A stretch of 64,000 nucleotides of DNA from Anaerolineae bacterium (GTDB lineage: Bacteria > Chloroflexota > Anaerolineae > Aggregatilineales > Phototrophicaceae). Where the stretch lies: contig JAJDZV010000001.1 in the NCBI GenBank assembly GCA_022824465.1, positions 1 through 64,000 of the forward strand, given 5' to 3'. Shown piece after piece: positions 27,175 to 34,276 of the stretch. The notes beneath the pieces were generated by a model. The model did no database searches and was not told the origin of the DNA. It was given only the letters and a program-made list of their open reading frames with translations. The stretch's first letter is position 1. Every line of letters begins with the position of its first letter. Position numbers and translations under genes: made by a program.

Positions 27175-27316
27175 GACTGGCTCCTTCCGCCGATGCTTAC
27201 CGCCAAATCATATCGGAAGCCGCTGACGCTGACACTCTGTTTCTTGCGCGAATCAGAGCGCGGCGTCAGCCACGGCGACTTGAACACGACTTATCGGTGA
27301 AGAAAGGACTTCAGAC

Positions 27317-27670
27317 TCAATTGATGCTTTCAATCGAATCGACCAGGCGAATATGTTGTTCGCCACAGGCGGCGCAACAGAAGACAAAGGGCGAAATCTT
27401 TTGATATTCCGCGTTAAGCCCAAGCACATAGACGCAGCCCTGGCGCGGATGTGGCGTGCGATGAATCGCCGTCAAGTGGCGCAAGGCGCCATGCGGCACC
27501 GCGTACGATCCCTGCATGTCCAATACGATCGGGACCGTAGCATCAACCGATTTGATCATCCGGTGCCAAGACTTGCGCGCCTCAATCAACTGCTCAACCG
27601 ACCAAGGGTCGTCGAACTGGCATTGAATGAGCGTCTTGGTCTTGTCTTTCCAGTCTACGGTTATGGGCAT
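27317..27670 (-). CDS. Small STAS-like protein of unknown function
   Basis: 117 residues. The order of predicted strands and helices (VDWKDKTKTLIQCQF, SVEQLIEARKSWHRMI, VPIVLDMQGSYAVPHGALRHL, GCVYVLGLN) resembles STAS/anti-anti-sigma folds, with a conserved-looking central LDMQGS at the usual phosphorylation loop. The C-terminus has FCCAACGEQH, a cysteine-rich tail of unknown meaning. No partner kinase gene is nearby. Assignment is by pattern and tentative. Confidence 0.55.
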   Translation of the reverse strand: MPITVDWKDKTKTLIQCQFDDPWSVEQLIEARKSWHRMIKSVDATVPIVLDMQGSYAVPHGALRHLTAIHRTPHPRQGCVYVLGLNAEYQKISPFVFCCAACGEQHIRLVDSIESIN

Positions 27671-27975
27671 CTCTTCTCTCGGCAGACATAGGTGTGTGTA
27701 GGGTGAAACCGGTCGGCGTCACGGCTTCTACACTATTATGTGTATAAACATTGACAATTTGCAATATTTTATTCCCACAATTTGGGAAATTCTTGCGAGA
27801 AATCTATCAAAACAGCCTCCACCGCTTATCAATACAGCAGAAGATAATAGAACAAAGTGAACTTCAAGTAAACGATGCCTTAGCGAAAGATCAACACAAG
27901 CCGCAGGCGCCGCCTCCGGGCAGTTGCGCGATTTCGTCGACTGCTAAGAGACTCGGGCGAGTCCGACGGCGAGCC
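27671..27975. other. AT-rich non-coding stretch between two leftward genes
   Basis: No supported gene. Noticeably richer in A and T than its surroundings. A 17-base inverted repeat, TTCCCA CAATT TGGGAA, lies at 27772-27788 and could be an operator for the STAS-like gene. The right part is the 3' end of the selenoprotein transcript; no clear hairpin with a T-run was identified there. Confidence 0.45.
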
Positions 27976-28554
27976 TCAGGCTTCGCCCCAAGGGCGGATG
28001 AATTCCTCGCGCTCGACGCCCAAGGCATCGGCGACGCGGTTGATGTAATTGAAGAAGCCGATGATCTGCGTGGCGTCGTGAATCGCGACATCGTCCAAGC
28101 CAGCCCTGCGCAGCACTGCAATATCGCCTTCGTCCATGATGGCGGGTGTCCGCGTGAGCTTTTCGGCGTAGGCGCACAACGCACGATCGCTGGCGCTCAG
28201 GTCGGCGGCGCGCCAGTCGCTGGCAATGGTGTGAACGAAGGCCTTCGCTTCGTCGGCGTCGGCGAATCCGTCAACCTCAGCCCGGAGGTCGTGCGCGTGG
28301 GACTGGATTCAGTAGTCGCAGCGATTCACCTTGCTGACGACGACAGCAAGCATTTCGCGCTGTTGGCGAGACAGCGGCGAAGCAGCGAACATCGTCGCGC
28401 CGTACATCTCCATGGCGGCTTTCAGCGTGCGGGCGTTGAGCGACATGATCTGCACGATGTTCCAGACCCGGCCCGCGCGGGCGACCGCTCTCTCCAGTTC
28501 GCGCTTGAGCAAACCCGTGGCCTGGTCGATGGTGATCTGCCTGATGTAGGCCAT
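27976..28554 (-). CDS. AhpD-like peroxidase-related selenoprotein, in-frame UGA read as selenocysteine
   Basis: One frame of 192 residues is interrupted only by TGA at codon 82 (28309-28311). AhpD-family enzymes carry a CxxC...H site in thiol-dependent peroxide reduction. Here the site reads VNRCDY-U-IQSHAHD: Cys79, Sec82 in place of the second Cys, His86, and Glu67 twelve residues before Cys79. That is the same spacing as Glu118, Cys130, Cys133 and His137 in mycobacterial AhpD. After the TGA the frame stays fully open and family-like (DATQIIGFFNYINRVADALG) to its own stop. GAGG lies 8 bases before the ATG. A SECIS-like hairpin follows the TGA, and the tRNA-Sec gene is in this window. It starts 13 bases after the MmeI-like gene. 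A nonsense mutation is the alternative. Confidence 0.82.
28272..28308 (-). promoter_or_regulatory. Candidate bacterial SECIS element inside the AhpD-like gene
   Basis: Beginning 17 bases after the in-frame TGA, CGACCTC (28291-28285) pairs with GAGGTTG (28278-28272) around the loop CGGGCT. That gives seven pairs, one of them G-T. The apical loop starts 24 bases after the TGA and has G at its second position. Bacterial SECIS elements bind SelB and are expected within roughly 16-37 bases of the UGA with an early loop G, so this fits. It is also coding sequence. Structure predicted by eye. Confidence 0.65.
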
Positions 28555-28567
28555 GGCGGTTGCCTCG

Positions 28568-31450
28568 CTAGATTAATTCAGGCGGCTGGATGCAGCCGTC
28601 GCTGATGAGTTCGTCCGGGTCGGGATAGTCGGGCGGGATGCCGGGGGCGGCGACGGGTTCGCCGGCGTCGATTTTGGCGGCGACTTCGAGGTTGAGGGCG
28701 AGCAGTTGTTCGAGGATGTCGCGGTCGGGGTCGAAGCCGTAAGCGGCGAGGACGGCTTGGTCGAGGGCGTCGTGGAGGTCGCGGAGGGGGTTGGCGCCAG
28801 GGTCTTCCAATGATCGGTACATAGATCGGAGTGTCAATGTATCGTTGAGCGCCATGTGATCTCGACGGAATTCATGCAAAGCGCGTCCAGCATCGGCGAC
28901 GGCTTTGACTTGGTCGGGCATTGGGTGTTGTGGAAATGGGAAGGTATCGAACACGCTGTGGGAGGTATACCGGTAGTCTGATTTGAGCGTCGACGCTTTC
29001 TCGACAAACCACTGCCAGTGGGCGTCGGACTGCAGGATGCCGAAACTGTAATCGTCTTCAAAAGCGAAGACTTTCAAGGCGGAATCAGGGCGAATTGAGT
29101 TGGCGACGAAATCAAATATGGGACGTTTGGTTACACGCGAGCAAACAATGTAACGGTCGATTGTTTTGAGATAATGTGTCATCTCCACTCTACCAGTCAT
29201 GTGATGCCACCATGTTTCCAATAGCTTCTGATAGAACTGGTTTGTTTTCGAATTGGGATTCTTGATAAGCGCCTCATTATTCCGCATGACTTCATTCTGG
29301 GCATGTGTCTTGCGCGCTGGCAAGACCTGTTGCGAGATTATCGCAAAGGGCTTGGAGTAGGCCCTCGCTTCCAAGATATCAAGACCAAAGAAATCAATGA
29401 TATAGCGACTTGGCTGTCCCATTGATTGCCCTAACAAGTCGTCGCCAATCAAATATGGCTTAACAACCTGAGCATTCATTGTGTCGCGCTTAACCATCTC
29501 ATGAGCAGTCTCTTTATCGCTAACGAAGCCGCTCGACCCTGGCTTAATGCCTTCAAAGACTCGTTTCGGTTTAACGTTGACAGCCAGTTTTCGAGCGCCG
29601 CTTACAAAGATATTGTCCGACAAAGCCGCGTTGATTCTCTCTTTTTCCGCCGTGCGGAAGACATACTGCCCGTCTTCATCCTCGCCAGCATAGAAATGCA
29701 ACCGTCGCTTTTCGACAGGTGGTGCGCCTTTGCACCAATTAGCAATCGACACATGCACCTTGGCTTCACCGGACCAAGGCATGCTCGACACTGCGTCGTA
29801 GATATGTCCGCCGTTGGCAAGAATATAATCAAGTCCCCCGATGCGCGAATAATTCTGTCGAATGGTGTTCGTGCCAACCAAGCCGGCTCTCGCCCCGCCC
29901 TTCATATTGTCGTGCGTCTTGCGAAACCAATAGACACAATAATCCGCCCGTCCGGGCACATCAGAGTACTTCTCTCTCACTTCGCTCATATAGGCAATAC
30001 CGCGTTCTTTGCGAATCAGGGAAGCGCCCAAATAAGGCGGATTGCCGATACAAGCGTCAAAATCGATCCAGTCGTTGAATAGCGCGTCTTCGGCTCTGAT
30101 ATTGTCATCGAGATTATCCAATGGTAGTGGGTTCTCATCCGATTCAAATTCATCTACCGCCAGCTTCTTGGCGATCATCAGCGATACTTTCGCCAATTCC
30201 ACGGCGAATTCGTTGATATCGTAGCCGTAAAACTGCTCTGCTGTCACACGCCGAGTCAACTGTGAAAGGTCACCGCCTAACTCTGCAATTCGATCGCGCA
30301 GGTAGTCTTCAAGTGATTTCATTTCACGGAAGGCCACAAAAAGAAAGTTTCCTGAGCCACAGGCCGGATCCAAGATAACGTAGTCGCATAGTTCATCATA
30401 AAGCGCAAGCGCGTCCGGCAGGGTTTTAACTGAATCAATATCGTTGCGCCAAGGCTCGGCGATGACGGGATCGACGATGCGTTTGATATCATGCTCGCTG
30501 GTATAATGCGCGCCTTCGCGATGGCGTTCTCTTTTATCAAGGCTATATTCAAATATGTTGCCGAATATTGAGGGTCGAACATGGGACCAGTCTTCGCTGG
30601 CGGCCCGCTCAAGCCAATTCATTTGATTCGCGGACAGCGAGAGCGGGTGGATTTCTTGAAAGATTCCGCCATTGAAATAATCGACATTGTGAAAGCGTCC
30701 GCTGCGGCGCTTGTGTCGCGGATAGTTCATCATGGTGAAAAGCAATGCCATGAGGTCATGCGCATTATCGGACTTTCCGCTTCCATATTTGCTATCGTGT
30801 AAGATGTTTGGCACAGTTTCTTCCGGTAGCAGCCCCACATCTTCCGCAAACAGCGCTACCATACATTGAAGCGTGAATCGTTGCGCAATGCCCGCTCCAA
30901 GTTCGTCCGCCAATGAGTGATAGAGTTCTGTAAGCAGGAAAGCCGCTTCTTTCGTCACTTGTACGCGGTTGTCTTGAAATACTGGATCGCGGGTTGAATC
31001 CGGAACTAGAAATTCCAAGGCTGCGCGGCGGTTTCCTGTCAATTCTTCTACTGGGAGCTTATCAACTGGATCGTAGTATTGGTCGTGAAAGTCGAATATC
31101 CAGAATTCATCAAAGTTACATAGAATCGCGTAACGCGGCCGCACATTACTTTCGAGGCTTTTCCAGTATTCCTCCAGTTGCGTATAGTGTTTCTTTAGGT
31201 TTTCGCCTCTCTTTTTCATTTCGATGAGAACACGCTTGGGCAGAAGATAATCGGCGAAAGAGACGGTAGTCTTGCCGTTGCGTCGGCGCTGAATCCGCTC
31301 CTCGTAGCGCCCGCCAGCTTCGATTGCGCCTTCATGCCCAAAGGCGCGCATCAGATGATCGAGGAAGATCTGCGCTTCGCCTTTTTCGTCGCCTTTGATG
31401 TTTTCCCGCCACCAAGCAACGAACTCATGCAGAGATTGTTCTATCGACAT
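28568..31450 (-). CDS. MmeI-like type IIG/IIL restriction-modification enzyme
   Basis: 960 residues combining cleavage and methylation in one chain. The N-terminus has a PD-(D/E)XK-type nuclease site (Asp67, then E77-M-K79 in VLIEMKK). A helical spacer leads to the gamma-class adenine methyltransferase with motif I DPACGSGNF (361-369) and motif IV NPPY (470-473). The remaining region (about 600-860) is the target-recognition domain. Length is close to MmeI (about 920). It cuts unmodified DNA and protects its own sites by N6-adenine methylation; target unknown. AT-richer than its neighbours, suggesting transfer. The AhpD-like selenoprotein gene begins 13 bases downstream. Confidence 0.9.
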   Translation of the reverse strand: MSIEQSLHEFVAWWRENIKGDEKGEAQIFLDHLMRAFGHEGAIEAGGRYEERIQRRRNGKTTVSFADYLLPKRVLIEMKKRGENLKKHYTQLEEYWKSLESNVRPRYAILCNFDEFWIFDFHDQYYDPVDKLPVEELTGNRRAALEFLVPDSTRDPVFQDNRVQVTKEAAFLLTELYHSLADELGAGIAQRFTLQCMVALFAEDVGLLPEETVPNILHDSKYGSGKSDNAHDLMALLFTMMNYPRHKRRSGRFHNVDYFNGGIFQEIHPLSLSANQMNWLERAASEDWSHVRPSIFGNIFEYSLDKRERHREGAHYTSEHDIKRIVDPVIAEPWRNDIDSVKTLPDALALYDELCDYVILDPACGSGNFLFVAFREMKSLEDYLRDRIAELGGDLSQLTRRVTAEQFYGYDINEFAVELAKVSLMIAKKLAVDEFESDENPLPLDNLDDNIRAEDALFNDWIDFDACIGNPPYLGASLIRKERGIAYMSEVREKYSDVPGRADYCVYWFRKTHDNMKGGARAGLVGTNTIRQNYSRIGGLDYILANGGHIYDAVSSMPWSGEAKVHVSIANWCKGAPPVEKRRLHFYAGEDEDGQYVFRTAEKERINAALSDNIFVSGARKLAVNVKPKRVFEGIKPGSSGFVSDKETAHEMVKRDTMNAQVVKPYLIGDDLLGQSMGQPSRYIIDFFGLDILEARAYSKPFAIISQQVLPARKTHAQNEVMRNNEALIKNPNSKTNQFYQKLLETWWHHMTGRVEMTHYLKTIDRYIVCSRVTKRPIFDFVANSIRPDSALKVFAFEDDYSFGILQSDAHWQWFVEKASTLKSDYRYTSHSVFDTFPFPQHPMPDQVKAVADAGRALHEFRRDHMALNDTLTLRSMYRSLEDPGANPLRDLHDALDQAVLAAYGFDPDRDILEQLLALNLEVAAKIDAGEPVAAPGIPPDYPDPDELISDGCIQPPELI

Positions 31451-31474
31451 CTATACTCTCCTCAATAGAACAAT

Positions 31475-31502
31475 TGTATATCAGAGAAGCATTCAAATCA
31501 AA
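31475..31502 (-). promoter_or_regulatory. Promoter of the MmeI-like gene
   Basis: On the minus strand, TTTGAT (31502-31497), a 16-base spacer and TATACA (31480-31475) form a plausible sigma-70 promoter. Transcription would begin about 20 bases before the ATG, with GAGGAG as the ribosome site. It abuts the terminator of the peptide transporter operon. Confidence 0.5.
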
Positions 31503-31528
31503 AAAGAACGCGCCATTTTGACGCGCTC
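31500..31528 (-). terminator. Rho-independent terminator of the peptide ABC operon
   Basis: On the minus strand, GAGCGCGTC (31528-31520) pairs with GGCGCGTTC (31514-31506) around AAAAT: nine pairs including two G-T wobbles, followed by six T. It lies about 28 bases after the stop of the second permease. Confidence 0.85.
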
Positions 31529-31555
31529 CTCGCAATCAAATATGCCGTAGTCGAC

Positions 31556-32494
31556 TCACTTCCGCAAGCGCGGATCGAGCGCGTCGCGCAAGCCGTCGCC
31601 GATGAAATTGACGCAGAGCACCGTCAGCGAGATCAACATGCCGGGCCAAAAGACCAGCGTCCAGGTGATCGTCAGGTAGTCCTTGCCGTCAAAGAGCAAG
31701 CGGCCCCAGGTGGGAAAGTCGGGCGGGAAGCCCAAGCCCAGGAAGGACAGCGCCGACTCCGTGATGATTGCGCTCGCGATGCTGAAGGTGGCGGCGACGA
31801 TCACCGGGCTCAATACGTTGGGCAGGATGTGGCTGGCGAGGATGCGGCCATCGCGGGAGCCGACGGCGTTGGCAGCCGTGATGAACTCGCGCGACTTCAC
31901 CGTCAGCACTTCGCCGCGGACCAAGCGCGCGGTCGGCATCCATTGCAAGCCGCCGATGACCGAGACCATCAGGATGAAGACGCCGCCTTCGGGACCGAAG
32001 GAGGCTTTCAGCGGTTCGCGGAAAAGCATCATCAACACCAGCAGCAGCGGCAATTGCGGCAGAGCGATGAAGATATCGGTCAGGCGCATCAGCGGATTAT
32101 CGAGCCGGCGGAAGTAACCGGAAGCCAAGCCGATGACGGTGCCGATGCTGATCGAAACGAGCATGGCGGAGATGCCAATCAAGAGAGAAACGCGACCGCC
32201 GTGTATACAGCGCGCGAGTGTGTCTCGCCCCAGCGTATCGGTGCCCCAGGGATGCTCCAGCGACGAAATGATTGGGGGCAGCCCCAATAGCGACATATCG
32301 ATGTATTCGGGGTCGAGCGTCCAGAACAGTGGACCGATCATGACCCCGAGGATGATCACGGCGAGAACAAAGATCGCGACCATACCTAGTTTGTGCTTGC
32401 GGAATTGCAACCAGGCATCGCCGACGAAGGTGCGGGCTTTAAGCTGTTCGGCCGAGTCCAGATTCTTGGGTTTCGTCTTCTCTTTAGCTGTCAT
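31556..32494 (-). CDS. Peptide/nickel-type ABC transporter permease (DppC/OppC)
   Basis: 312 residues. An N-terminal cytoplasmic stretch and first helix (LGMVAIFVLAVIILGVMIGPLF) carry the OppC_N pattern. GTDTLGRDTLARCIHGGRVSLLIG and the EAA loop AANAVGSRDGRILASHILPNVLSPVIV are signatures of DppC-type permeases, and the end LNFIGDGLRDALDPRLRK is family-typical. It pairs with the DppB-like permease 21 bases upstream to move oligopeptides or similar solutes. No ATPase genes are in the window. Confidence 0.93.
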   Translation of the reverse strand: MTAKEKTKPKNLDSAEQLKARTFVGDAWLQFRKHKLGMVAIFVLAVIILGVMIGPLFWTLDPEYIDMSLLGLPPIISSLEHPWGTDTLGRDTLARCIHGGRVSLLIGISAMLVSISIGTVIGLASGYFRRLDNPLMRLTDIFIALPQLPLLLVLMMLFREPLKASFGPEGGVFILMVSVIGGLQWMPTARLVRGEVLTVKSREFITAANAVGSRDGRILASHILPNVLSPVIVAATFSIASAIITESALSFLGLGFPPDFPTWGRLLFDGKDYLTITWTLVFWPGMLISLTVLCVNFIGDGLRDALDPRLRK

Positions 32495-32515
32495 GATTTC
32501 AGCCTATCGGTGAGT

Positions 32516-33529
32516 CTAGGAGTAGGTGACGCGAGGATCGAGAATCCCGTAGAGGACATCGGCGACTATGTTGAATAGCACGACCAGCACGGCGAAAATA
32601 AAAGTCACCGTCTGCACCGTGGGCAAGTCGCCGCCTTGTATCGCAATGATCAGATACTGGCCGATGCCATTGATGCGGAAGATTTGCTCGGTGATCAGGG
32701 CGCCGGCGAAGATGCCGGGTATGCCAAGCGCAATGAGCGTGACGACTGGAATCAGGCTATTGCGGACGGCATGCCGCGTAACCACGGCGCGTTCCGTCAA
32801 GCCTTTGGAGCGGGCGGTGCGAATATAGTCCTGCCCCAGATTATCCAGCGTCGATGCCCGCGTATAGCGGCTGAGCTGCGCCGTGAAATACAGCGTCAGC
32901 ACCGTCACCGGCATGAACATTTGGTTCAGTTGCTTCTGCAACGAGGCGATATCCGTCACCACATGCGTGGTATCGTAAACCGATGGGAACCATTTCAGAT
33001 TGACGCTGAAGACGATGATAAACATCAAGCCGGTGAAGAATGTCGGCACCGAGAAGCCGACCATCATCAGAAAAGTGCCGACCTGGTCAAAGATCGAATA
33101 TTGCTTGTAGGCCGAAATGATGCCGACCGGCACGGCAATGAGCACACCGAGCAAATATGACGAGCCGACCACCCATAAGGTTTGCGGCAGACGTTGAGCG
33201 ATGATATCCATGACCGGACCGCGCGTCGTCCAGGAGATAACGCGAACACGGTCTTCCGAGCCGGGGAAGGTTATACGGAAGGAGGTTTCGATGAGATTAA
33301 GCGGTTCGGCGATGAAAAATTGGTTGAGCCATTTGACATACTTGATGACGAATGGATCATCAGCGCCCAGGGCTTCGCGGACCTTTGCCCGCACTTCGGG
33401 CGGGATGGTCATAGGCAGATCGCCGGTCGGATCGCTGGGCGATAATTCAAGAATGGCGAAAATAATGAAGCTAATAACAAGTATTGTTGGTATGGCGGTC
33501 AGGAGCCTGCGTACGAGGAACTTTCCCAT
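32516..33529 (-). CDS. Peptide/nickel-type ABC transporter permease (DppB/OppB)
   Basis: 337 residues. The opening KFLVRRLLTAIPTILVISFIIF and the EAA loop YIRTARSKGLTERAVVTRHAVRNSLIPVV identify DppB/OppB. FAGALITEQIFRINGIGQYLI and ILYGILDPRVTYS close the family pattern. A large extracytoplasmic loop follows the first helix, as usual. Cotranscribed with the DppC-like gene. The substrate-binding protein gene lies upstream but is separated by the RAYT transposase and its palindromes. Confidence 0.93.
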   Translation of the reverse strand: MGKFLVRRLLTAIPTILVISFIIFAILELSPSDPTGDLPMTIPPEVRAKVREALGADDPFVIKYVKWLNQFFIAEPLNLIETSFRITFPGSEDRVRVISWTTRGPVMDIIAQRLPQTLWVVGSSYLLGVLIAVPVGIISAYKQYSIFDQVGTFLMMVGFSVPTFFTGLMFIIVFSVNLKWFPSVYDTTHVVTDIASLQKQLNQMFMPVTVLTLYFTAQLSRYTRASTLDNLGQDYIRTARSKGLTERAVVTRHAVRNSLIPVVTLIALGIPGIFAGALITEQIFRINGIGQYLIIAIQGGDLPTVQTVTFIFAVLVVLFNIVADVLYGILDPRVTYS

Positions 33530-33564
33530 GATGCTGCCCTCAATATCTAACCACGGAATTCACT

Positions 33565-33589
33565 GTAGGGGCGTTTCGCCGAAACGCCC
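33565..33589. repeat. REP palindrome flanking the transposase (left)
   Basis: GTAG followed by GGGCGTTTC GCC GAAACGCCC, a perfect 9-base inverted repeat. The GTAG tetranucleotide is on the left; in the copies on the other side of the gene it is mirrored as CTAC on the right, so the transposase lies between inverted REPs. Confidence 0.85.
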
Positions 33590-33606
33590 GCCCGTCGAAA
33601 TCCGCT

Positions 33607-34158
33607 CTAAATGCAATCCGGAACACCTGGTGTGTAATACGAATCCTCCGCCCAACGCGACGGATTCATCGCAATGTATTCTCGTATGGCTTGCAGCGAC
33701 TTTTCACTTCGTATGATATGTTCATAATAGTTGCGCTGCCAGACCATAAGGCTTCTGTTCCCTGGCATATTGTGCGCGCGTCTGGATACTTTCCCCTTAA
33801 ATCGCCCGACTATCGCGCCCAACGATCTTGCCTGCAATGTCTTCGATTGTCCGCTATTGGATGCCGCAGGGGCGACTCGCCGAGTCGGCCGCTGTTCATC
33901 ATCGAACATAGCTATGATTCCATGCAGATGATTCGGCATCACGACAAAGACATCCAATCCGACATAAGGACGCAACTCCGCTGTCCTTTGCCATTCCTCG
34001 GCTATAATTCTGCCGATGGCGTTTGGCGTCATCACCCCGTCCTCAATTGATCCGAACAGATTGGCGTGACGGTACGCGCAGACTGTGACAATGTACGCTC
34101 CATTTTGCCGGTAATCGTAACCGTTCAGTCGCAATGACCGGCGAGATTTTATAGACAT
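33607..34158 (-). CDS. REP-associated tyrosine transposase (RAYT, Y1_Tnp)
   Basis: 183 residues of the single-stranded-DNA HUH transposases. Seen: the opening LRLNGYDYRQNGAYIVTVCAYRH, the HUH motif MPNHLHGII, LGAIVGRFKGKVSRR, and WQRNYYEHIIRSEKSL with the catalytic tyrosine, then the closing EYIAMNPSRW. RAYTs mobilise or maintain REP palindromes by nicking single strands. REP palindromes flank the gene, one on the left and two on the right. It separates the peptide-binding-protein gene from its permeases. One REP-like palindrome lies within the coding sequence. Confidence 0.95.
   Translation of the reverse strand: MSIKSRRSLRLNGYDYRQNGAYIVTVCAYRHANLFGSIEDGVMTPNAIGRIIAEEWQRTAELRPYVGLDVFVVMPNHLHGIIAMFDDEQRPTRRVAPAASNSGQSKTLQARSLGAIVGRFKGKVSRRAHNMPGNRSLMVWQRNYYEHIIRSEKSLQAIREYIAMNPSRWAEDSYYTPGVPDCI
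33869..33890. repeat. REP-like palindrome within the RAYT coding sequence
   Basis: GGGGCGACTC GCC GAGTCGGCC matches the flanking REP family with one mismatch in the right arm, preceded by GCAG where the others have GTAG. It encodes RPTRRVAPA in the linker between the HUH motif and the LGAIVGRFK helix. Confidence 0.65.
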
Positions 34159-34187
34159 AGTTTAGCGAACAAATCGGTAAGGTAAGT

Positions 34188-34212
34188 GGGCGTCTCGGCG
34201 AGACGCCCCTAC
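34188..34212. repeat. REP palindrome flanking the transposase (right, inner)
   Basis: GGGCGTCTC GGC GAGACGCCC, a perfect 9-base inverted repeat followed by CCTAC, in opposite orientation to the copy on the left side of the gene. Confidence 0.85.
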
Positions 34213-34232
34213 AGCTCGTTACAGGCAAGAAA

Positions 34233-34257
34233 GGGCGTTTCAGCGAAACGCCCCTAC
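34233..34257. repeat. REP palindrome flanking the transposase (right, outer)
   Basis: GGGCGTTTC AGC GAAACGCCC, a perfect 9-base inverted repeat followed by CCTAC. Its arms are identical to those of the left copy at 33569-33589. Confidence 0.85.
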
Positions 34258-34276
34258 ACGATTGAATCGTTGGCGG

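Noticed and set aside
27976-28554. Reading the AhpD-like gene as a pseudogene with a nonsense mutation
   Set aside because: The TGA falls exactly on a catalytic Cys, the downstream frame is intact, a SECIS-like hairpin follows, and selC is present. Kept only as the alternative.
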